A stretch of 64,000 bases of DNA from Streptomyces sp. NBC_01235 (GTDB taxonomy: Bacteria > Actinomycetota > Actinomycetes > Streptomycetales > Streptomycetaceae): NCBI RefSeq assembly GCF_035989285.1, contig NZ_CP108513.1, positions 3,224,001 through 3,288,000 of the forward strand. Direction: 5' to 3'. Position numbers and translations under genes: made by a program. Position 1 is the first letter of the stretch. Every line of letters starts with the position of its first letter. The notes below the pieces were generated by a model. That model saw only the letters and a list, made by a program, of their open reading frames with translations, searched no databases and was not told the origin of the DNA. Shown here piece after piece: positions 36,215 to 42,943 of the stretch.

Positions 36215-37723
36215 CTACCGTTGTTCGACGAGGGGGGTGAGGGTCGGTGCCTGCCTGGCCTGGGGGGCCCGGTGTCGTGGTTCGAGTCCGAAGGTGGTGA
36301 AGGCGGTTCGGGTGGGGAGGGGGTAGGTCTCCTTGGTGGTGAGGGTGTTGAGGATGGTGGCGCTGCGCCAGGCGGCGAGGCCGAGGTCGGGGGCGCCTAC
36401 GCCGTGGGTGTGGCGTTCGGCGTTCTGGACGTAGACGTTGCAGCCGGTGGCGGTGACGGAGGGGTCGAGGACGAGGCGGAAGTGTTCGTCGATGCGGGGG
36501 CGTTCGCTGTTGTCGCGGCGGATGTAGGGGTCGAGGCCGGTGAGGAGGGGTTCGAGGGGGCGTTCGCGGTGGCCGGTGGCGAGGACGACGGCGTTGGTGG
36601 TGAGGCGGGTGCGGGTGTTCTGCTGGATGTGTTCGAGGTGGAGTTCGATTGTGGTGGTGGCGATGCGGCCTGCGGTGCGGACGTGGACGCCGGGGGTGAG
36701 GACGGTGTCGGGCCAGCCGCCGTGCAGGGTGCGGCGGTAGAGCTCGTCGTGGATGGCGGCGAGGGTGTCGGCGTCGATGCCTTTGTGGAGTTGCCATTGG
36801 GCGCCGATGGCGCGGTCGCGGGTGTTTTCGGGGAGGGCGTGGAAGTAGCGGGTGTAGTCGGGGGTGAAGTGTTCGAGGCCGAGTTTGGAGTACTCCATGG
36901 GGGCGAAGGCGTCGGTGCGGCCGATCCAGTGGAGTTGTTCGTGGCCGGTGGGGCGGTGGCGCAGGAGGTCGAGGAAGACTTCGGCGCCGGACTGTCCGGA
37001 GCCGACGACGGTGATGTGGCCGGCGGTGAGGAGGGTGTCGCGGTGGGTGAGGTAGTCGGTGGCGTGGATGACGGGGACGCCGGGGGCGTCGGCGAGGGGG
37101 CGTAGGGCGTCGGGGATGTGGGGTTCGGTGCCGATGCCGAGGACGATGTTCCTGGTGTAGGTGCGGCCGAGGGCTTCGGCTTCGCCGTCGGTGTCGAGTT
37201 GGGTGAAGTCGACTTCGAAGAGGTCGCGTTCGGGGTTCCAGCGGACGGCGTCGGCGTGGTGGCGGAAGTGGAGGCCGGGGAGGTTGTCGGCGACCCAGCG
37301 GCAGTAGGTGTCGTATTCGGCGCGGTGGGTGTGGAAGCGCTCGGCGAAGTAGAAGGGGTAGAGGCGTTCGTGGGTTTTGAGGTAGTTGAGGAAGGTCCAG
37401 GGGCTGGTGGGGTCGGCGAGGGTGACGAGGTCGGCGAGGAAGGGGACCTGGATGCGGGCGCTGTCGATGAGGAGGCCGGGGTGCCAGTCGAAGCGGGGGC
37501 GTTGTTCGTAGAAGACGGCGTCGAGTTCGGCGAGGGGGCGGGCGAGGGCGGCGAGGGAGAGGTTGGAGGGGCCGATGCCGATGCCGACGAGGTCGCGGGG
37601 GGCGTCGGTGGTGGGGGGTGGGGGCGTGTGGGGGTGCGGGGGTGTGTGGGGGTGCGGGGGTGTGTGGGGGTGCGGGGGTGTGTGGGGGTGCGGGGGCCTG
37701 TGGGGGTGCGGGGGCGTGGTCAT
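36215..37723 (-). CDS. Flavin-dependent L-lysine/diamine N-monooxygenase
   Basis: A 502-residue class B N-hydroxylating monooxygenase of the IucD/SidA/DesB type. FAD site GIGIGPSNLSLAAL, conserved YEQRPRFDWHPGLLIDSARIQ, NADPH site VVGSGQSGAEVFLDLL, and ATGHRERPL near the C-terminus. It N-hydroxylates an amine such as lysine, ornithine, cadaverine or putrescine, a siderophore step. Its ATG overlaps the stop of the decarboxylase gene, so the two form a pathway unit: decarboxylation to a diamine, then N-hydroxylation. The first ~40 residues are a His/Pro repeat (PPHPHT units), outside the enzyme fold. No acyltransferase or NIS synthetase is adjacent, unlike desABCD. Confidence 0.9.
   Translation of the reverse strand: MTTPPHPHRPPHPHTPPHPHTPPHPHTPPHPHTPPPPTTDAPRDLVGIGIGPSNLSLAALARPLAELDAVFYEQRPRFDWHPGLLIDSARIQVPFLADLVTLADPTSPWTFLNYLKTHERLYPFYFAERFHTHRAEYDTYCRWVADNLPGLHFRHHADAVRWNPERDLFEVDFTQLDTDGEAEALGRTYTRNIVLGIGTEPHIPDALRPLADAPGVPVIHATDYLTHRDTLLTAGHITVVGSGQSGAEVFLDLLRHRPTGHEQLHWIGRTDAFAPMEYSKLGLEHFTPDYTRYFHALPENTRDRAIGAQWQLHKGIDADTLAAIHDELYRRTLHGGWPDTVLTPGVHVRTAGRIATTTIELHLEHIQQNTRTRLTTNAVVLATGHRERPLEPLLTGLDPYIRRDNSERPRIDEHFRLVLDPSVTATGCNVYVQNAERHTHGVGAPDLGLAAWRSATILNTLTTKETYPLPTRTAFTTFGLEPRHRAPQARQAPTLTPLVEQR
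37619..37715. repeat. 15-bp tandem repeat encoding PPHPHT units
   Basis: About five to six imperfect tandem copies of GGGTGTGGGGGTGCG within the start of the monooxygenase gene. They encode the His/Pro-rich N-terminal tail. Extremely G-rich on the plus strand (possible G-quadruplex) and likely length-variable. Confidence 0.8.
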
Positions 37724-39132
37724 GCGGGGGTGTTTCCTTCCACCAGTTCCAGGAGGGCGGTCAGGTCGTCGGGCCGGGTGTGGGGGTTGAGGAGGGTGGC
37801 TTTCAGCCAGAGTCGGCCGTCGAGTCGGGCCCGGCCGAGGACGGCGCTGCCGTCGGTGAGGAGGCGGCGGCGTATTTCGGCGACGGTGGTGTCGGTGGCG
37901 TCCGTGGGGCGGAAGAGGACGGTGCTGATGGTGGGTGGGGCGTGGAGTTCGAGGCCGGGGTGTGCGGTGACGAGGTCGGCGAACTGGTGGGCGCGGGCGC
38001 AGACCTGGTCGACGAGGGCGCCGAGGCCGGTGCGGCCGAGGGTTTTGAGGGTGACGGCGATCTTGAGGGTGTCGGGGCGGCGGGTGGTGCGCAGGGAGCG
38101 GCCGAGGAGGTCGGGGAGGCCGGCTTCGGTGTCGTCGTCGGCGTTGAGGTAGTCGGCGTGGTGGTGGAGGGCGGTGAGGTCGTGGGTGTCGCGGACGGCG
38201 AGGAGGCCGGCGGCGACCGGTTGCCAGCCGAGTTTGTGCAGGTCGAGGGCGATGGTGTGGGCGTTGTGGAGGCCGGTGAGTCGGGGGCGGTGGCGGTCGC
38301 TGAAGAGCAGGCCGCCTCCGTAGGCGGCGTCGATGTGGAGGCGGGCGCCATGGGTGGTGGTGAGGGCGGCGATGGCGGGGAGGGGGTCGATGAGTCCGGC
38401 GTCGGTGGTGCCGGCGGTGGCGGCGACGAGGTGGGGGCCGGGATGGGTGGTGAGGGCGTGGTGGAGGGCGGTGGGGTCGAGGGTGCCGGTGGGTGTGGGG
38501 ATGACGAGGGGTTCGGGGAGGCCGAGGAGCCAGGCGGCGCGGGGCAGGGAGTGGTGGGCGTTGGTTCCGCAGACGAGGCGGAGGGTGGGGCCGTGGGTTT
38601 CGCGGGCGAGGAGGAGGGCGAGGTGGTTGGCTTCGGTGCCGCCGGTGGTGACGAGGGCGTCGGGCGTACCGGTCTGCGTGGCCGTGGCCGATGCTGCTGG
38701 TTGGGGTTGCCGGGTATGGCCGTAGACCTCGGTGGCGAGTGCTCGGGTGACCAGGGCCTCCAGTTCGGAGGCGGCGGGGGCTTGGTCCCAGGAGTCGAGG
38801 GAGGGGTTGAGGGCACAGGCGGCGAGGTCGGCGGCGGTGGCGACGGCGAGGGGTGGGCAGTGCAGGTGGGCGACGCAGAGGGGGTCGGCGGGGTCGGCGG
38901 CGCCTTCGGCGAGTGCGTGGACGAGGGTGGGCAGGGCGTCGCGGTCGCCGTGTTCGGGGAGGACGTCTCCCACCGCGTCCCGTACGCGTGCGGCGACAGC
39001 GTCCGGTCCGCCCGCGGGTAGTGGTCCGCCGCGGGCGCGGGCGCCGGCGTCGAGCGCGTCGAGGACGGCTGCGAGCAACGGCCGTAGCGCGTCGGGGCCT
39101 TCGGGGCCTGAGGCGAGGGGCGGGATGCTCAC
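37720..39132 (-). CDS. PLP-dependent amino acid decarboxylase
   Basis: A 470-residue group II (fold type I) decarboxylase, likely making a diamine such as cadaverine or 1,3-diaminopropane. The substrate/PLP region HLHCPP is followed by NPSLDSWDQAPAASELE, the phosphate site TTGGTEANHLAL, the Asp of LHIDAAYGG and the Schiff-base Lys in LDLHKLGWQPVAAG. The sequence is clearly different from the canonical DesA, so substrate is uncertain. GTG 39132 follows GGAGGA. It is the first gene of a two-gene operon with the N-monooxygenase. No DmdR/iron-box palindrome is visible in the 147 bp upstream. Confidence 0.88.
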   Translation of the reverse strand: MSIPPLASGPEGPDALRPLLAAVLDALDAGARARGGPLPAGGPDAVAARVRDAVGDVLPEHGDRDALPTLVHALAEGAADPADPLCVAHLHCPPLAVATAADLAACALNPSLDSWDQAPAASELEALVTRALATEVYGHTRQPQPAASATATQTGTPDALVTTGGTEANHLALLLARETHGPTLRLVCGTNAHHSLPRAAWLLGLPEPLVIPTPTGTLDPTALHHALTTHPGPHLVAATAGTTDAGLIDPLPAIAALTTTHGARLHIDAAYGGGLLFSDRHRPRLTGLHNAHTIALDLHKLGWQPVAAGLLAVRDTHDLTALHHHADYLNADDDTEAGLPDLLGRSLRTTRRPDTLKIAVTLKTLGRTGLGALVDQVCARAHQFADLVTAHPGLELHAPPTISTVLFRPTDATDTTVAEIRRRLLTDGSAVLGRARLDGRLWLKATLLNPHTRPDDLTALLELVEGNTPA

Positions 39133-39279
39133 GGGGACTCCTCCGGGGCGCGGGGCGGATGTCCGCAGCGGGGAGTTCCAGCTTGTCGGGGATTACGCCG
39201 ACGCGCCCGAAAAGCCCACTGATCGGAACCCGAAAGGGGGTACTCCCGGGCGGGGTGGGCGCGGCCTGGCGTCGGTGGG

Positions 39280-39389
39280 ATGAGTGACGCGTGGACGTTC
39301 GAGGGGCCGGATGGCCGGCCGGTGGTGGTGCGTGAGCCGGGGCCGGGGGACGAGGCGGCGCTGCTGGGGCTGTTCGCGGAGTGCGAGGA
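39280..39389 (+). pseudogene. GNAT acetyltransferase gene, 5' fragment cut by the transposon
   Basis: ATG 39280 opens MSDAWTFEGPDGRPVVVREP then GPGDEAALLGLFAECE, a normal GNAT N-terminus, up to the insertion at 39389. Reading runs on into the transposon and stops at TAA 39424-39426. The rest of the gene resumes at 46053; joining the two parts gives FAECEDWFVAATG in frame. It is divergent from the decarboxylase gene. Confidence 0.8.
39385..39389. repeat. Target-site duplication GAGGA (left copy)
   Basis: GAGGA at 39385-39389 is repeated exactly at 46048-46052, directly flanking both transposon ends. Five base pairs is the standard duplication made by Tn3-family transposases. Confidence 0.9.
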
Positions 39390-39426
39390 GGGGGTTGAGG
39401 AACATCGGAACGATAACCGGCGCTAA
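39390..39426 (+). repeat. Left terminal inverted repeat (37 bp)
   Basis: Starts GGGGGTTGAGGAACATCGG and ends ACCGGCGCTAA. It matches the reverse complement of 46011-46047 at 36 of 37 positions (T versus A at position 25). The GGGG start is typical of Tn3 ends. Confidence 0.95.
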
Positions 39427-39488
39427 AGCCTCGATCGGCCCTGGTGGGTGGCTGACGGAGCGTCGACGGCGGGACCCATCTGAAGTCG

Positions 39489-39583
39489 TCCCGCAGATAA
39501 CGCCCTATTATCTGCGGGAAGGCTGATCGCGACCTGCGGGAACAGCCGCCAGGCCGTGCGTGAAGCGGCCCCGTTATCTGCGG
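39489..39583 (+). promoter_or_regulatory. Resolution site of the tyrosine recombinase
   Basis: Core: TCCCGCAGATAA (39489-39500), a 7-bp spacer CGCCCTA, and TTATCTGCGGGA (39508-39519), a perfect 12-bp inverted pair of the size bound by two tyrosine-recombinase monomers. A further direct copy TTATCTGCGG lies at 39574-39583 and a partial CCTGCGGGA near 39532, resembling accessory repeats of TnpI sites. It sits just upstream of the recombinase gene and may also control it. Confidence 0.8.
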
Positions 39584-39596
39584 CAAGGGGGAAGGG

Positions 39597-40562
39597 GTGC
39601 CAGCCGTCGTACAACTGCCCGCCGGGAAGGTGCTGACCGTCCGTACGGCGGCCGACGCCTTCCTCGACTCGCTCGGTAACCCGAACACGGTCCGCAACTA
39701 CGGTATCGGGGTGGGCAAGACCGCCGAGCGGCTCGGTGAGGGCCGACCGCTTGCGTCCGTCGCGGACGACGAGATCGGCGAGATCCTGGAACTGCTGTGG
39801 GGCAGCTCTGCGGTGAACACCTGGAACGCCCGGCGTGCGTCGGTGCTCTCGTGGCTGGGTTGGTGCGATGAGCGCGGGTACGACGGCCCGGCGGTCCCTG
39901 CCTGGGCGAAGCGGCTCACCCCACCGGACTCCGAAACCCCGGCCCGCTCGAAGATGGCGATCGACCGGCTGATCGCGCGGCGGGAGGTGCACCTGCGGGA
40001 GAAGACGCTGTGGCGGATGCTCTACGAGACCACTGCCCGGGCGGAGGAGATCCTGGGCGTCAACATCGAGGAGCTGGACCTCGCCGGGCGCCGGGCCCCG
40101 GTGAAAGCCAAAGGCGCCCGTCCTCGTACGCGTCGCCGCGGCGCTGTCCGCAAGGACTTCGTCCTGGAGACGGTCTACTGGGACGCTGGTACTGCCCGGC
40201 TGTTGCCCAGACTGCTCAAGGGACGTACGCGCGGCCCGGTGTTCGTCACCCACCGCAAGCCCGGCCCCGGCAAGGTCGTCAACCCGCGGGACATCTGCCC
40301 GGACACCGGGCTCGCGCGTCTCTCGTACGGGCAGGCCCGGATGCTGCTGGACGAGCACACTGCCCTCGGCGGTGAGCCGGGCACGGGCTGGGATCTGCAT
40401 GAGTGGCGGCACTCCGGTCTGACCCATCTTGGTGAGGGCGGGGCGAGTCTGCTCATGCTGATGGCGAAGTCCCGGCACAAGAAGGCGGAGAACGTACGGA
40501 AGTACTTCCACCCTTCCCCGGAAGCGATCGCCGAAGTCACCAGCCTGCTCGCGCCGGGCTGA
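39597..40562 (+). CDS. Tyrosine recombinase (TnpI-like cointegrate resolvase)
   Basis: A 321-residue site-specific recombinase. The catalytic set is visible: Arg148 ([11 protein letters not shown]), His268-x-x-Arg271 (LHEWRHSGL), His294 ([10 protein letters not shown]) and the nucleophile Tyr303 (RKYFHP). The N-terminal ~110 residues form the SAM-like core-binding domain ([17 protein letters not shown]). It should resolve Tn3 cointegrates by acting at the inverted-repeat core just upstream. GTG 39597 follows a purine-rich GGGGGAAGGG. The only recombinase in the element. Confidence 0.9.
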   Translation: MPAVVQLPAGKVLTVRTAADAFLDSLGNPNTVRNYGIGVGKTAERLGEGRPLASVADDEIGEILELLWGSSAVNTWNARRASVLSWLGWCDERGYDGPAVPAWAKRLTPPDSETPARSKMAIDRLIARREVHLREKTLWRMLYETTARAEEILGVNIEELDLAGRRAPVKAKGARPRTRRRGAVRKDFVLETVYWDAGTARLLPRLLKGRTRGPVFVTHRKPGPGKVVNPRDICPDTGLARLSYGQARMLLDEHTALGGEPGTGWDLHEWRHSGLTHLGEGGASLLMLMAKSRHKKAENVRKYFHPSPEAIAEVTSLLAPG

Positions 40563-40586
40563 GGCGGAGGACCGGTACGGCGGCCG

Positions 40587-41363
40587 TCACTGACTCGGAA
40601 CGGCGATGCCGGCTGCGCGCAGGTTCGCCTCGACCAGCGTGTTCAACCGGGCGATGGACGGTGACTGGTCCTCCCGGTGGTGGTTGACCATTCCGTACCG
40701 GGAGGCGGCGTCGGACTGGCTCCGAAACCCGCTCGGCATCGCCAGCAGCGCGCGGTTGGTCAGCAGCTTGTCAGCCAGTGTGGACGCCAGCTCCTCGATC
40801 CGCGGATCGTCCGGATCCCAGGCCCTCGCATCCCAACCGCGCTTGGTCAGCTCGACGGACTCGGGATCGTCAAGCAAATGTTCAAGCCGGGTCAGGAAGG
40901 TGTCGAAGATCTCCGGGACCAGCGCCCGGGCCAGCACCAGAGCCTCCCGTTGACCAACCACGTAGTCGGGATTGAAGCCGAGTTCGGCGAGTCGGTCCAA
41001 GACCGCGCAGGCCCGGTCGGGCAGCAGGGCCCGGTCGCCATGGTCGAGGCGGTGCAGCCTGTCACGGCGCGCGATCAGGTCTTCGATCCGCTCGGTGAGC
41101 TGGTGATGGATGTCGTCCAGGGTGGCGGCGAACGTCTTGGGACCGGCGTCGAGCAGGTCACCGATCTCGGCCAGCGGCACGCCGGCCGCGGCCAGGGTCC
41201 GGACCTGGACCAGCCGGAACAGCTCGCCCGATCGGTAACGGCGGTAGCCGGAACCGTCGCGTTCCGGCTCGGCGACCAGGCCGAGCCGGTGGTAGTGCCG
41301 CACGGTCTTGATCGTGACACCGACGAACGCCGCTGCCTGACCGATCGTGAGCCCGTCTGCCAT
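40587..41363 (-). CDS. MerR-family transcriptional regulator
   Basis: A 258-residue regulator. The N-terminal winged HTH is standard MerR: LTIGQAAAFVGVTIKTVRHY, HRLGLVAEPERDGSGYRRY, then LVQVRTLAAAGVPLAEIGDLL and a dimerising helix. The long C-terminal part (~110-258) lacks the Cys set of metal sensors, so it probably responds to an organic ligand. It is divergent from the serine hydrolase gene, and a MerR-type operator lies between them, so it most likely controls that cargo gene. ATG 41363 is chosen because the HTH starts there. Confidence 0.9.
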   Translation of the reverse strand: MADGLTIGQAAAFVGVTIKTVRHYHRLGLVAEPERDGSGYRRYRSGELFRLVQVRTLAAAGVPLAEIGDLLDAGPKTFAATLDDIHHQLTERIEDLIARRDRLHRLDHGDRALLPDRACAVLDRLAELGFNPDYVVGQREALVLARALVPEIFDTFLTRLEHLLDDPESVELTKRGWDARAWDPDDPRIEELASTLADKLLTNRALLAMPSGFRSQSDAASRYGMVNHHREDQSPSIARLNTLVEANLRAAGIAVPSQ

Positions 41364-41543
41364 CGGGTCAGCGCACCTCCAGATCGTGGGCGGCTGCGGT
41401 CTCGCGAACCGCGTCGGTCGGGAAGTCCGGACGATCACAGGGGCGAGGATAGCGCGCACCAGTTCCAGCCCATCCCCCCTGCCGCCGAGGAGGACCGGGA
41501 CGCCTGCGATCGGTGCCGGTCACCCCTTGATCGCGATAGGGGG

Positions 41544-41575
41544 TTGACCTTGACCTTGGGTCAAGGGTGCAGGCT
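41544..41575 (+). promoter_or_regulatory. MerR-type operator/promoter of the serine hydrolase gene
   Basis: -35 TTGACC (41544-41549) and a -10-like CAGGCT (41570-41575) are separated by 20 bp, longer than the normal 17. The spacer holds a palindrome CCTTGACC-TTG-GGTCAAGG (41548-41566). A palindrome inside an over-long spacer is the hallmark of MerR-activated promoters. Confidence 0.8.
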
Positions 41576-41651
41576 CTTCACATGGCCGCTCGAAGGGCCA
41601 GGCAGCCACCAGGCCGCCGTGAGAACTAACACTGTGAACAGGAGATTCATC

Positions 41652-42878
41652 ATGGGAACAAGCAACAGCGGCTTCTCCCACGGAGGGCTGCGCCGACTGC
41701 GCGAGGTGCTGGCACGGCACGTCGAGTCCAAGAAGATTCCCGGCCTTGTCGCCTTGGTCAGCCGCGGCGGCCAGACACACGTCGAAGCGATCGGGACGAT
41801 GCGTCATGACGGTGGCTCGCCGATGCGCCGGGACACGATCTTCCGGATGGCGTCCACGTCCAAACCGGTCACGATGGCGGCGGCGATGATCCTGCTGGAC
41901 GAGTGTCGGCTGCGGCTGGACGACCCGGTGGATCAGTGGCTGCCCGAACTCGCTGACCGGCAGGTGTTGAAGCGGCCCGACGGACCGCTGGACGACACCG
42001 TGCCGGCACAGCGGCCGATCACCGTACGGGACCTGCTGACCTCCACGTTCGGGCTCGGAGTGGACTTCGAGTCGATGGCTTCCCCGATCAGGGCCGCGAC
42101 CTTCGAGCGTCTCGACTACAGCGTGGCATCCGGGCCGGCGCCCGAGCCGGACGAGTGGATGCGCCGCCTCGGCGAGCTGCCGCTGCAGTACCAGCCCGGA
42201 GTGCGGTGGCAGTACGACCTCAGCAACGAGGTAGTCGGTGTACTTGTCTCCAGGGTCGCGGGAAAGTCGTTGGAGAATTTCCTGCGCGAACGCATCCTCG
42301 ATCCGCTGGGGATGAAGGACACCGCCTTCCACGTGCCCGCCGACAAGATCGACCGACTCCCGCCCCTGTACGGGCCCGACCCGCAGACCGGCGAGTTCAT
42401 CGTGTGGGACGAGGCGGCAGGGGGAAGGTCCAGCGTGCCTCCCGCGTTCCAGGGCGCCGGCGGCGGGCTGGTCTCCACCGCCGACGACTACCACGCCTAC
42501 TTCCAGATGCTGCTGAACCACGGGATGCACGGGAGTGAACGGATCTTGTCTCGGGCCGCCGTAGAGCTGATGACCACCAACCGTCTCTCGCCCGAGCAAC
42601 TAGCTGCCCGGGACGCCATGTTCAGCAACGTCGCCCACCTGTCGTCCGGCCAGGGGGCGAATGGCGGCTGGGGCTTCGGGATGGCGGTGCGCACCTATCG
42701 CGGCGACTACGCGCCCCTCGGCCAGTTCGGCTGGTTCGGCGGTACCGGCACCACCGCCTACGCAGACAGGACCAACCAGCTTACCGGAGTCCTGCTCACC
42801 CAGGTCGGACTGTCCACCCCGGATTCTCCGCGTGCCATGAACGACTTCTGGACCACGCTCTACCAGGCCATCGACTGA
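41652..42878 (+). CDS. Beta-lactamase-fold serine hydrolase (transposon cargo)
   Basis: A 408-residue PF00144-type serine hydrolase. The nucleophile motif SxxK is Ser68-Thr-Ser-Lys71 (RMASTSKPVT). The second-motif Tyr is Tyr188 in WQYDLSNEVVG, matching the W-x-Y pattern of EstB-like esterases more than the YxN of class C beta-lactamases. The third box is GWFGGTGTT. No signal peptide, so it acts in the cytoplasm, which argues against a classical secreted beta-lactamase. Substrate unknown: ester, lactone or beta-lactam. ATG 41652 follows AGGAG, downstream of the MerR operator. Confidence 0.9.
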   Translation: MGTSNSGFSHGGLRRLREVLARHVESKKIPGLVALVSRGGQTHVEAIGTMRHDGGSPMRRDTIFRMASTSKPVTMAAAMILLDECRLRLDDPVDQWLPELADRQVLKRPDGPLDDTVPAQRPITVRDLLTSTFGLGVDFESMASPIRAATFERLDYSVASGPAPEPDEWMRRLGELPLQYQPGVRWQYDLSNEVVGVLVSRVAGKSLENFLRERILDPLGMKDTAFHVPADKIDRLPPLYGPDPQTGEFIVWDEAAGGRSSVPPAFQGAGGGLVSTADDYHAYFQMLLNHGMHGSERILSRAAVELMTTNRLSPEQLAARDAMFSNVAHLSSGQGANGGWGFGMAVRTYRGDYAPLGQFGWFGGTGTTAYADRTNQLTGVLLTQVGLSTPDSPRAMNDFWTTLYQAID

Positions 42879-42943
42879 CAACGAGCTCGACCGTTACTTT
42901 GCGGCTGGGGTGAGAGACAAGAGCCCGGTGCTGGCCCCGGGCG

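Noticed and set aside
37619..37720. CRISPR-like or satellite array
   Set aside because: Units are contiguous 15-mers without spacers and lie inside a coding frame, so it is a coding minisatellite.
36215..39132. desferrioxamine desAB
   Set aside because: The decarboxylase sequence is unlike DesA, the order and strand do not continue into desC and desD, and no iron box is seen, so the des symbols were not used.
39423..40511. Minus-strand 362-codon frame over the recombinase
   Set aside because: Antisense to the recombinase gene, which has all catalytic residues; the opposite frame has no domain.
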